Shown: in pieces, positions 1-7,232 of the stretch
How the letters are laid out: each line of letters opens with the position of its first letter
Numbering within the stretch: the first letter of the stretch is position 1
Assembly: GCA_945869465.1 (NCBI GenBank)
Contig: CAMBPB010000027.1
Location: forward strand, 1 to 35,710
Reading direction: 5' to 3'
DNA: 35,710 nt
Source: Prosthecobacter debontii
GTDB lineage: Bacteria; Verrucomicrobiota; Verrucomicrobiia; Verrucomicrobiales; Akkermansiaceae
Notes under the pieces: generated by a model
Database searches by the model: none
Told to the model about the DNA's origin: nothing
The model's input: the letters and a program-made list of their open reading frames with translations, nothing else
Made by a program: the position numbers and the translations under genes

Positions 1-96
1 GTGCTTTCCTCCGGCGGTTTGACCGCTTGAATGGTCGGCGCGCGTGGTGCGGCAGGCCCTGACCACCCGCAAGTCCGAGCCAACCTATCCACCCGT

Positions 97-1017
97 ATGA
101 ACCAACCATCCTCCGGGCCACCGAATCCCCGCCATGCCCGCTATCGTGAAATGCCGGTTCGCGGGTCGGGCTGTCCTCTAACCATTTTCCTGATCGCCGT
201 CTGCATTCTGGTTGCCGTGGTGAGCCGACTCGGAAATGACACGCGGCCGGTATCGGTGCTGTTCTTCGCCGAACCGGCGTCGGCGCTGACGATCACCGAG
301 TTGCATGAGGAACTCCAGCGGATGGAAGAGGCTGGCGAGGAAGGCTCCGCCGGGTATGAGCGGACCGCCGAACGGCTCGGGGAGTTGTCCCGCCCGAACG
401 CGCAACCGCTGGCACAAATCGGGCGGGGACAGGTGTGGCGGCTGGTGACGCCGATTTTCCTGCACTTCGGGCCCATCCACCTGCTCTTCAACATGATGTG
501 GTTGTGGACCTTGGGGAGAGTCCTCGAGACGCACTTCCGCAGCGTGAAATTCGGGCTGCTGGTGCTGGCGACTGCTGCCGTTTCGAATCTGGCAGAGGCG
601 TGGTTTAAGGGGACCAACTTCGGTGGGATGTCGGGGGTGGTTTACGGGTTGTTCGGGTTCGTGGTCGTGCGGTCGAAACTCTATCCGACGGGCGGTCTGG
701 AAATGAACCCGCAGACGGTGCGTTTCATGTTGTTGTGGCTGGTGCTGTGTTTTACGGGTTTGTTAGGACCGATCGCCAATTGGGCGCATAGCTTCGGGCT
801 GGTCACGGGCGGGGTGATCGGCGGCGTCAACGCGCTGCTCAACGGCGGCTGGGGGCAGATCAAGCGCCGGCATGAGTTTCACCGCGCCATCTCGTCGGCT
901 GTGGAATCCCTGCATGAGTGCGCCGTTTGCGCCAAGACCGAGCGCAGCGATCCCTCGCTGGAGTTCCGGGTCGGGGCGGACGGCCGGGATTATTGCGAAC
1001 ACCACCTGCCGCAGTGA
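97..1017 (+). CDS. Rhomboid-family intramembrane serine protease with a C-terminal Cys/His tail
   Basis: Rhomboids cleave membrane proteins inside the bilayer with a Ser-His dyad. Counting from the ATG at 97 (306 residues), the serine sits in GMSG (Ser179), the partner His in WAHSFG (His231), and the loop/TM2 motif HLLFN is at 128-132. Hydrophobic segments begin near residue 28 and fill roughly 125-250. An in-frame start at 31 would add 22 polar residues with no family character, so 97 is preferred. The last 35 residues leave the membrane domain and carry Cys275-x2-Cys278 and Cys300-Glu-His-His, which could bind zinc; I know of no standard rhomboid domain with this tail. The coding sequence of the tail is duplicated about 1.8 kb downstream. 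Substrate unknown. The family call is firm; the role of the tail is inference. Confidence 0.9.
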   Translation: MNQPSSGPPNPRHARYREMPVRGSGCPLTIFLIAVCILVAVVSRLGNDTRPVSVLFFAEPASALTITELHEELQRMEEAGEEGSAGYERTAERLGELSRPNAQPLAQIGRGQVWRLVTPIFLHFGPIHLLFNMMWLWTLGRVLETHFRSVKFGLLVLATAAVSNLAEAWFKGTNFGGMSGVVYGLFGFVVVRSKLYPTGGLEMNPQTVRFMLLWLVLCFTGLLGPIANWAHSFGLVTGGVIGGVNALLNGGWGQIKRRHEFHRAISSAVESLHECAVCAKTERSDPSLEFRVGADGRDYCEHHLPQ

Positions 1018-1020
1018 TTG

Positions 1021-1038
1021 GCGAGTCTGGAGACTCGC
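1021..1038. repeat. Perfect palindromic hairpin behind the rhomboid gene
   Basis: GCGAGTCT-GG-AGACTCGC is an 8-bp perfect stem with a 2-nt loop, three bases after the rhomboid stop codon. There is no T-run, so it is not a classical intrinsic terminator. Similar short palindromes occur at 26631, 26711, 26852 and 29659, which suggests a dispersed intergenic hairpin family. Confidence 0.7.
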
Positions 1039-1066
1039 TGTCCGATGGTATCTCACCGGACCCCAA

Positions 1067-1120
1067 CAAACGGCGCACAAGAGCATCAGGACTTTCGAAG
1101 GGACCGACTCGCGGATTCAT
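1067..1120 (-). repeat. 54-bp inverted repeat, left copy (partner 2693-2746)
   Basis: Read on the minus strand, this segment matches 2693-2746 on the plus strand over 54 bases with two differences by my count. The two copies bracket the IS66 remnants, the toxin-antitoxin pair and the 62-bp repeats. The inner edge abuts the point where the IS66 TnpA-like reading frame loses its family character. It could be the end of a small mobile unit or a dispersed intergenic repeat; no target-site duplication was found. Confidence 0.75.
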
Positions 1121-1283
1121 GTTGGAACGCAAGGAATGCCGGTGGTTGTTCGGGGTCCGGCAGATTCGCGCTGGCGTGGCCCAGCCAGTTCATGAGTGTC
1201 TGATAGGGAACACCGCGTTGGCGGCAGAATGAAGCGGCGCTGCCGTCGTGGTGTTCAAACTCCCGGAAGCGTCCTAAATTCAT
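1121..1283 (-). pseudogene. IS66 TnpA-like remnant (N-terminal part)
   Basis: The minus-strand frame begins with MNLGRFREFE and contains SAASFCRQRGVPYQTLMNW, the helix-turn-helix style motif of IS66 accessory protein TnpA (small residue, FCR, T-L, then W). The match lasts about 50 residues, then the frame runs into the 54-bp inverted repeat and stops, so the gene is truncated. GAGGG lies directly before the ATG. It follows the transposase tail at 1314-1610 on the same strand, the reverse of the usual tnpA-tnpB-tnpC order. Confidence 0.55.
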
Positions 1284-1313
1284 CCCTCGGCTGCGGCACC
1301 GGCGGGACGATTG

Positions 1314-1610
1314 TTAGGCGACCTCCTGCTCCTGAGCTCGGAGGGCGGCGGCGAAGCGGGCCGGGGTCAGCTCTGCGGCTTGCTCGACGGTCGCAGTGTG
1401 CGGCAGGCGCTTGATGACCTCGGTCAGATACATCTCCGGATTCAAGCCGTGGTTCTTGCAGTTGGCCATCAGCGTGTAGAACAACGCATTGTTGGTGCCG
1501 GCATCAAGACTACCGAAAAACATCGAGTTCTTCGCACCTAGTTTGGTCGGACGAATCATGTTCTCGACCAGATTGGTGTCCACTTCAAGTGGGATGGGTT
1601 GGCCGTTTCC
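1314..1610 (-). pseudogene. IS66-family transposase remnant (C-terminal part)
   Basis: The minus-strand translation contains NLVENMIRPTKLGAKNSMFF followed by TNNALFYTLMANCKNHGLNP and the end region YLTEVIKRLP. This is the well-conserved C-terminal end of IS66 transposases, including the last part of the DDE domain (VEN-IRP) and the IS66 C-terminal element. The frame can be read back to about GQPIPLEV near 1605; beyond that similarity is lost, so roughly 80-85% of the transposase is missing. The element cannot transpose on its own. The break lies about 180 bases before the toxin-antitoxin pair. Confidence 0.85.
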
Positions 1611-1789
1611 ACTGCATGCCCGCCGAAAACCTCGCCCCCGCCCACGACAGCGCCGGGCGCAAACGCCTCAGTGAAGACGCAAAGAGCGCAAATGGGCGCG
1701 AAGCTATTGGAATGAAGCAAAAGGCGAAGTCGGGGAAATGATTGAAATTGCCGCTCGCATCTGCGTCGGAAATGCGGCATTTTTCCGAC

Positions 1790-2083
1790 ATGAGCATGCT
1801 TACCCTCACACCAACTGCCGCCCGTGGCAATCTTTCCGAGCTGCTGCGCCGCGCTCTCAAGGGGGACGACATCGGGATTGTCGTGGACGGCAAGATCGTC
1901 GCGCTTCGTCCGGTCGCGGTGGAGTCTATGGACTATGCGACACGCGAATACGGCGCGACGGAGATGGAATTGAATCAATTCGAACAAAAAACTCATGGCC
2001 AAATCGAAAAAGCCCGCAAAGAAGGCAAGCTCCACGACTTCAGCGGAGACATCGAAGCCCTCCTTGAAGGCGAGGGTCACTGA
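1790..2083 (+). CDS. Antitoxin, Phd/YefM (prevent-host-death) type
   Basis: A 97-residue protein that begins MSMLTLTPTAARGNLSELLR and continues GDDIGIVVDGKIVALRPV. This is the N-terminal DNA-binding pattern of Phd/YefM antitoxins (short strand, A-x-x-x-L-S-x-L-L helix, then a beta-hairpin around G-x-x-V-A-L-x-P). Such proteins repress their own operon and neutralise the partner toxin with a charged C-terminal tail, here rich in E, K and D (QFEQKTHGQIEKARKEGK). A TTG start at 1742 would add 16 residues without family character; ATGs at 1790 and 1796 are both possible. The 3' end overlaps the next gene by 89 bases in another frame. Sits inside a region bracketed by inverted repeats, next to IS66 debris. 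Confidence 0.75.
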   Translation: MSMLTLTPTAARGNLSELLRRALKGDDIGIVVDGKIVALRPVAVESMDYATREYGATEMELNQFEQKTHGQIEKARKEGKLHDFSGDIEALLEGEGH

Positions 2084-2348
2084 GGAATTGCTGGAACAAA
2101 TCCGCTCCAAGTCAAAGTCGGAGCGGCAGGAAATCGGCGATGCGATCAATCAGGTTTTTGAAAGCTGGGGCCGTCCGCATGGGCATTCAGGCATCGGCAT
2201 CCGCCGTCTCTCTAAGACGATTTTCGAGTGCCGGGTGGGCTTGGATGACAGGTTGGCATTCGTGTTCATCGCAAAACCGCTGGAGCTGGTCTTCTTCTTC
2301 ATCGGCAACCACGACGAAATTCAGAAATTGATTCGATCCAACCGATGA
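1995..2348 (+). CDS. RelE/ParE-like toxin partner
   Basis: A 117-residue protein. The first 27 residues are Lys/Ser/Thr/Ala-rich (MAKSKKPAKKASSTTSAETS) and are encoded on top of the antitoxin tail. The rest looks like a small RelE-fold toxin: a helical segment (ELLEQIRSKSKSERQEIGDA), then strands with IRRLSKTIFECRVG, DDRLAFVFI and LVFFFIGNHDEIQKLIR, the final strand-His-Asp-Glu pattern seen in RelE/ParE relatives. Members cleave mRNA on ribosomes or poison gyrase; which one cannot be told here. No other in-frame ATG exists, so the start at 1995, and with it the 89-base overlap, is likely. Family call moderate; activity inferred from the Phd-type partner. Confidence 0.65.
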   Translation: MAKSKKPAKKASSTTSAETSKPSLKARVTEELLEQIRSKSKSERQEIGDAINQVFESWGRPHGHSGIGIRRLSKTIFECRVGLDDRLAFVFIAKPLELVFFFIGNHDEIQKLIRSNR

Positions 2349-2354
2349 AAACAA

Positions 2355-2492
2355 ATGAATAGGGTCAGTGAATAGGGTCAGAGTATACGGATTAACACGT
2401 TAGATTAGCCAGCCTCCATTCCACTAGCAATGAATAGGGTCAGAGTACACGGATTAACACGTTAGATTAGCCAGCTTCTATTCCACTAGCAA
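2355..2492. repeat. 62-bp tandem direct repeat, two full units plus a partial one
   Basis: Unit 1 is 2369-2430 and unit 2 is 2431-2492; both begin TGAATAGGGTCAGAGTA and end with CCACTAGCAA plus one base. They differ at only a few positions. A truncated leading copy of the first 13-14 bases lies at 2355-2368. The unit contains AACACGTT, a short inverted repeat. I know the AATAGGGTCAGAGT word from intergenic repeats near small transposases in other bacteria, so a MITE-like origin is possible, but no transposase is visible next to it. Confidence 0.85.
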
Positions 2493-2692
2493 AATGCCTC
2501 TCGGAAGATCGTCGCTCCGCACCACCAAGCACCCCGCTGCGTGCTGTCACGGAAAGGCGTTGCTGCAACCGGAGAAGGGGGCGGAGCCGAACATTGCCGC
2601 ACCAGTCGGAGACTCGTTCTATCAGAATTCGGGGCGAGACGTCCCTGCTCCTTATTGGGGTTGGCGCGCCGATGATGGTTGTGGGAAAGAGA
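2493..2692. other. Gap without a recognisable gene
   Basis: Between the tandem repeat and the right inverted repeat both strands are open in short frames, but none has a family motif or convincing start. I see no RNA gene or terminator here. Together with the repeats on either side, about 540 bases (2349-2885) lie between the toxin gene and the end of the cytochrome gene without a supported gene. Confidence 0.5.
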
Positions 2693-2838
2693 ATGAATCC
2701 GCGAGTCGATCCCTTCGAAAGTCCTGAAGCTCTTGTGCGCCGTTTGCGGCAAGACCGAGCGCAGCGATCCCTCGCTGGAGTTCCGGGTCGGGGCGGACGG
2801 CCGGGATTATTGCGAACACCACCTGCCGCCTTGATTGG
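2693..2838 (+). repeat. Chimeric repeat: inverted-repeat copy joined to a copy of the rhomboid 3' end
   Basis: 2693-2746 matches the minus strand of 1067-1120. From 2735 to 2838 the sequence instead matches 918-1021, the last codons of the rhomboid gene with its stop codon and four following bases, with three differences by my count. The two source sequences share the word GTGCGCCGTTTG, and the switch occurs in it (2735-2746). The duplicated frame would still encode CxxC and CEHH but has no upstream gene body and a stop codon close in front, so it is a non-coding fragment. Confidence 0.85.
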
Positions 2839-2885
2839 AGCGGGTGTGGCGCGGGGATGTCATCATCGTGAAGTGGAATCAGCCG

Positions 2886-5800
2886 TCACTTGGCCGGAGT
2901 GGCTTGGGATAGCAGATATGCCATGAGGTTATGAAAATCGGCAGGTGGAATGAGGTCTGCGAACACTTCCGGCATCAGGGAAGCATCTGAGTCCGTGCGC
3001 AGTGCGATCTGGCCTTTCTCCACGGTCATTTCCTTGCCGGCGGCATCGACGAAAACGAGCAGGGCGCCTTCTTCGCGCCGGAACAGGCCGGTGACGGCGG
3101 TTCCGTTCTTGAGCGTGACGATGCTGTAGCGGAACACCCGGTCCACATTGCGATTGGGATCTAGAACATCCTCACAAAGTCGCTCGAGCCCGCGGTGGCC
3201 GATGCCATCAAGTTCAGGGCCGATCCTGCCTCCCTTGCCGCCGACACTGTGACAAGCGGCGCAGTGGATTTGATAGACCTTGGCGCCTTCTCGGGCGTCG
3301 GTTCCGTTTTTCGGAAATGTGGCGTGCCGTTCCCTTGCGATTTTCTGCAGGCGTTCGGTGTTGGTGCGGATCGTGGAAGTCAAACCGGCCACCTGCTCCG
3401 CCAATTTGGGTCGCACGGCGAGAAGCTTGTCCTTGATCGCCCGCTGAGCGAGCAGGGAAGCTGGGGCGTGGCCGTCGGCCACGGCTTGCATGAGGGCGTC
3501 GGCGCCCTCGCCGCTGCCACACAAGGCCGCGGCGATGAGTGTCGCAAACCGTTCCGGTGCCGGGCGCAAGGTTTGCACAAGCGTTCTCCGGCATTCGGCG
3601 GAGTTGAGTTGCGCCAGCGTCCGGGCGATTTCACCCCGGCGCTCGATAGGAAGTCCGGCGTCATTCAGAAATGATTGCGCCGTCTGAAGATGGTTAGATG
3701 CATTGATGGACAGGAGGGCCCGGAGGCACGCGGTCCGGGCTTCCGGGTCGCCGGAAGTCACACCGACGATTGCGGCCAATGGTTTTTCGAGATCGCCGAG
3801 TTGAAGATCCGCAGCCAGGTCTGCCGCAGCTTTCTGCCGGGCGGGATTCGGGGGCACGGACGGCTCCAATAATCTGGCGGCAACTTCGCCGGCCCAGCTT
3901 TTCATCTTGTCGCCCGGCTTCATCCCGCGCTGCGCCATGCCCTGCCGCATCGCTTGAAACAAGGTGTTTTGGGTTTCGGCATCGTAGGTGGAATTGCCGC
4001 CAAAGCCGCTGGCCAAAGCGTCCATGCCCGCCGCGTCGCCATAACGCGCGATGTGTTTCACCCAGTCGGGATCAGGCTTTCCGTCAGTTGGAAATCCGGC
4101 CAGGCATTCCGCGAGAAATGCCGCCGCCCCCGATGATGGCAGCGCCAGCGCGACATCGGCGATGGCCCGGACATCTGGAGCTGATAGTTTTTGCCTGCCG
4201 ATGAAGTCAAAACCCTCCGGCAGGAGCAACTGGTCCCTCAGCGACTTTCTAACCTGATAAACGAGATGGGTGTCATCCCCGGGAGCCCGATGTCGCAGGG
4301 CGAGCAGCGGGAGAATGTGCCCGGGTGCGGGATGCCGGGCCAAGGCATCGGCCGCGGCGCGGGCCACGCAGCCGTCGCGATCCTTCAATCCGGTGTAAAC
4401 CAAGTCCAACTCTGCCGGCGTCCAGGTTGCGCGTTCGACGAGAATCCGCATGGCATGAGTGCGCAACAGTCGTTCGTGATCGGTGGCGGCGGCAGCAAGC
4501 TCGGCATCCGTTAGTTCTCCGAGCCGCTCGAGAATCCACAGCGCTCCGGCCTTCAAATGAAGGTCCGCCTTGCCGCTCCCGGCGCTTTTCCGGATACACT
4601 CAATCACTTCCTTCCCGCCCTGATCGGCGAGGAAATTCAACACGGCCAGGCGATGCGAAAAACTCGGATCGGCAAGTTGGCCCACCTGTTCCTCAACACT
4701 CAGTTTGGTGAAATCAGGACGCACCCGCAGAGCCGGTTTACCATCCGCGCCAAGCCGCACCACGCGCCAGATGCGCCCACTCTTGCGGTCCCTACCCGGA
4801 TGGTTCAAGGGCACTTCCACATGCGCGATGATCCGGTTGTAAAAGTCCGCGATATAGAGCGCCCCATCCGGGCCGAACTGCACATCCACCGGTCGGAACC
4901 ATGGATCGCGTGAACTCACGATGTCGGGCATTTCCACCGCCAGCCGGGTCGATCCATGTTCCTCAATGCGGTCGCGATTGACCCGGCTCGTCACCACATT
5001 GCCGAGCAGGAAATTCCCCTGAAACTCCGCGGGCCACAACGGCTCCTCACACGTAATCAACCCGGAAATCGCCGTTGATCCGTGATTGTGAGTGAGCATC
5101 TGCGGAGCGTATCCCAGGCCGTCATGCGGCTTGCCGAAGACCGGATAGAAACCGCCGAAAATGTTCTGGTAGATCGGCATCGAGTGGCAGTCCGAGGTGA
5201 AGAGATTTCCTAGCGGATCGAAGCAAAGGCCGAACACGTTCGCCTGGCCGTCGCCGAATTTCTGAATGCTTGATCCGTCGGGCCGGAAGCGGAATGTGCC
5301 CCCGCTCATTCTGAACTCCCTGCCGTCTCCGCCCTTGACGACCGACTGGTTCGCGACGCCCTGGCCTCCGTACATCCAACCATCGAAGCCGCGACGGAAA
5401 TTGTTGGCCATGTTATGGGTATCCCTGACCGCAAACGGGCCAAGCAACGAATCCCGCCGGTCGGCCCTGGCGTCGCCATCGGTGTCCTGAAGCCTTACAA
5501 TGTCAGGAATCGTGAAGATGACCGTTCCATTTTTGTATGGTGCGACCGCATCCGGCATGCTCAGCCCGTCGGCGAACACCTGGTTTTTTTGCGCGCGTCC
5601 GTCAGGGTGGAAATCGGACAGGATACGAATCACATCGCGGGGAGTTTTATCGGCGGCGGTTTCGATCGGATAGGCGTTTGTTTCGGCCAGCCACATGCGT
5701 CCGAGAGCGTCGAACGACATGGAAATGGGTTTGCCGATGTCAGGCTCCGCGGCTACTAACTGAATCTCGAAACCGTGCGGCACCGAGAACGATTTTAATT

Positions 5801-5954
5801 CATCCGCGGGACTCAACCAAGGGGTGGAGCGGACCATTTCATTAAAGACATCCGCCGCCCGCACAGCGCCGGTGGTGGTCAGAATGGCGAGAATGCCGGG
5901 GAGCGCGAATGCGGGAGAAAGAAGACGTTGCATGGAGAGGCGGTAAACGTTCAT
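2886..5954 (-). CDS. Secreted PVC-type heme-binding CxxCH protein with dehydrogenase-like propeller and HEAT-like repeats
   Basis: A 1022-residue exported protein. Residues 1-33 form a signal peptide ending near VRA-AD. About 45-400 resemble the Pirellula/Verrucomicrobium-type membrane-bound dehydrogenase domain (TIGR02604-like propeller; DALGRMWLAETNAYP, FGPDGALYIADFYNRIIAH). About 420-860 are helical and repetitive, HEAT-like (DRDGCVARAAADALARHP). The C-terminus is a heme domain of the TIGR02603 type with the attachment site CAACH at 898-902 and LMPEVFADLIPPADFHNLMAYL near the end, where a Met could be the distal ligand. Members are thought to oxidise sugars or related compounds in the periplasm, but substrates are mostly unproven. 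A second ATG lies at 5933; AAGG 11 bases before 5954 favours the longer form slightly. It stands alone, with no co-directional neighbour close by. Confidence 0.9.
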   Translation of the reverse strand: MNVYRLSMQRLLSPAFALPGILAILTTTGAVRAADVFNEMVRSTPWLSPADELKSFSVPHGFEIQLVAAEPDIGKPISMSFDALGRMWLAETNAYPIETAADKTPRDVIRILSDFHPDGRAQKNQVFADGLSMPDAVAPYKNGTVIFTIPDIVRLQDTDGDARADRRDSLLGPFAVRDTHNMANNFRRGFDGWMYGGQGVANQSVVKGGDGREFRMSGGTFRFRPDGSSIQKFGDGQANVFGLCFDPLGNLFTSDCHSMPIYQNIFGGFYPVFGKPHDGLGYAPQMLTHNHGSTAISGLITCEEPLWPAEFQGNFLLGNVVTSRVNRDRIEEHGSTRLAVEMPDIVSSRDPWFRPVDVQFGPDGALYIADFYNRIIAHVEVPLNHPGRDRKSGRIWRVVRLGADGKPALRVRPDFTKLSVEEQVGQLADPSFSHRLAVLNFLADQGGKEVIECIRKSAGSGKADLHLKAGALWILERLGELTDAELAAAATDHERLLRTHAMRILVERATWTPAELDLVYTGLKDRDGCVARAAADALARHPAPGHILPLLALRHRAPGDDTHLVYQVRKSLRDQLLLPEGFDFIGRQKLSAPDVRAIADVALALPSSGAAAFLAECLAGFPTDGKPDPDWVKHIARYGDAAGMDALASGFGGNSTYDAETQNTLFQAMRQGMAQRGMKPGDKMKSWAGEVAARLLEPSVPPNPARQKAAADLAADLQLGDLEKPLAAIVGVTSGDPEARTACLRALLSINASNHLQTAQSFLNDAGLPIERRGEIARTLAQLNSAECRRTLVQTLRPAPERFATLIAAALCGSGEGADALMQAVADGHAPASLLAQRAIKDKLLAVRPKLAEQVAGLTSTIRTNTERLQKIARERHATFPKNGTDAREGAKVYQIHCAACHSVGGKGGRIGPELDGIGHRGLERLCEDVLDPNRNVDRVFRYSIVTLKNGTAVTGLFRREEGALLVFVDAAGKEMTVEKGQIALRTDSDASLMPEVFADLIPPADFHNLMAYLLSQATPAK

Positions 5955-6101
5955 GCAAGATGCAACCTTACAAGCACCGCCGGGCTTGGAGACCTTCGGA
6001 CCAAGGCGCGATGTGGACGGCAGATGCAGAGTTTGAAGGGAAGGTGAGCGACTTGCGGATTCTTGCCCTTCCCCTCAACCATCCAAACTCAACACTGCCG
6101 C

Positions 6102-6230
6102 AACCGCGCCGATGCCGAAAACTGCTTCGACGCACTCAAGAACCAATGGGGATGGAACGGGTTCACCGCGCGCAAGCGCGCCCCCACCCGGTTCATGGCC
6201 AACAGCGCCGCACCCGTCCCAAACAAATGC
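6102..6230 (+). pseudogene. IS1380-like transposase remnant
   Basis: The plus-strand frame reads RNRADAENCFDALKNQWGWN, then GFTARKRAPTRFMANSAAPV. This matches the conserved C-terminal region of IS1380-type DDE transposases, where RADAEN-FDELKNQWGW-GFTT is followed by MAN-VAL-YN. The catalytic Glu of the family would be in this block. Only some 40 residues survive, the end has drifted, and no terminal repeats are visible. It fills the 296-base gap between the cytochrome and phosphoesterase genes, which otherwise shows nothing. Confidence 0.75.
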
Positions 6231-6250
6231 CACGCGCCTCGCTGAAAGGC

Positions 6251-7186
6251 TCAGCAAGCGCGCCCATTTTCCTCGCCCCGCAGCGGGATCACGCGCGATT
6301 TTTCGCGGCCGCGGCCCTCGATGACCAAGCGGTCCGCGAACAACCGGAGCACGGCGAAGGCGGTGACCTCCGGGTGATGGAGGATGGATTTGAACGTGAT
6401 GCATGGCAACCCCTTGCCGATCACTTCGGCGCCGTCGTGGTTGTGGCCGCAGAGATAGATCCGGGCGCAGGGATGGCGCTCGAGCAGCGTGAGGATTTCG
6501 CGGCTGTTCCAAGCCTGATGTCCCTGCTCGGGCAGCAGCGGATGGTGGCCGCAGACGATCACCGGCTCTTTTGCGGAATCGGCAGCTGCTAATTCCTTCT
6601 CCAGCCATGCGAGCTGCACTGATGAAACGCCGCCGTTCCATGGCTGCGCGTTGTTCGGGTTGGTCGCGGCCAAGCTTTCTAACACGACTTCCGCCTGACG
6701 GTCGGGAGCGCTGCCCTGCGGGTGCTTGTAAGTCGAGACATCGTTGGTATCCAACATCACGAAGCGCACGCCGGAAGCGGTGAATGCATAGTAGTCATGC
6801 GGCATGCCGAGCGTGGAAACGACGCGGCTTTTTTCCGCATCCGCCACCGTGTAGTCGTGATTTCCCAACAGATGCCGGACGGGATGGCCGAGCGCTCCGA
6901 ACCAGGGCAGGATCGTGGCGAACGAGGCAAAATCCCGGTCGATCACATCGCCGAGATGCAGCGTGAAGGGGAGTTTTTCCTTCGCGAGATCGGCGGTCGC
7001 CGCCTTGAGTTTCGGGATCGACTCGCGGAAGTGGCGCTCGCCCTCCGGGTTCGCGTCAGCGTATTGCACATCGGTGATGAGCCCAAAGGAAAGAAGCGCC
7101 GCGCCAAGCTCCGGCCCGGCCTCCGCCTGGACCTTGGAGACGGATGCGGCGGCAGTGGAAAGGGCGAGGAACCGGCGGCGTTTCAT
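6251..7186 (-). CDS. Exported metallophosphoesterase, ADP-ribose/CDP-alcohol diphosphatase-like
   Basis: A 311-residue calcineurin-like phosphoesterase. The N-terminus MKRRRFLALSTAAASVSKVQ fits a twin-arginine signal (RRRFLAL), so the protein is probably folded before export. Metal-binding motifs appear in order: DVQYAD near 39-44 (Asp-x-Gln in place of the usual Asp-x-His), GDVID, GNHDY, CGHHPL and CGHNHDG. DVQYAD followed by R-x-S and GDVID is characteristic of the Mn-dependent ADP-ribose/CDP-alcohol diphosphatase branch (ADPRM), which hydrolyses ADP-ribose, CDP-choline and similar pyrophosphates. An exported member could scavenge nucleotides or phospho-alcohols; that is inference. It is on the minus strand and not obviously in an operon with the cytochrome gene. 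Confidence 0.85.
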   Translation of the reverse strand: MKRRRFLALSTAAASVSKVQAEAGPELGAALLSFGLITDVQYADANPEGERHFRESIPKLKAATADLAKEKLPFTLHLGDVIDRDFASFATILPWFGALGHPVRHLLGNHDYTVADAEKSRVVSTLGMPHDYYAFTASGVRFVMLDTNDVSTYKHPQGSAPDRQAEVVLESLAATNPNNAQPWNGGVSSVQLAWLEKELAAADSAKEPVIVCGHHPLLPEQGHQAWNSREILTLLERHPCARIYLCGHNHDGAEVIGKGLPCITFKSILHHPEVTAFAVLRLFADRLVIEGRGREKSRVIPLRGEENGRAC

Positions 7187-7232
7187 CAGCTTGGCTTAGC
7201 ATGGCCCAATCACTGCGGCGAGGGCAAAAAGC

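Noticed and set aside
2486..2752. Minus-strand open frame of 88 codons over the repeat region
   Set aside because: It covers the right inverted repeat and low-complexity intergenic sequence, without motif or plausible start.
5909..6592. Plus-strand open frame of 227 codons across the cytochrome and phosphoesterase gene ends
   Set aside because: It overlaps two well-supported minus-strand genes; only the IS1380-like scrap, in a different frame, has family similarity.
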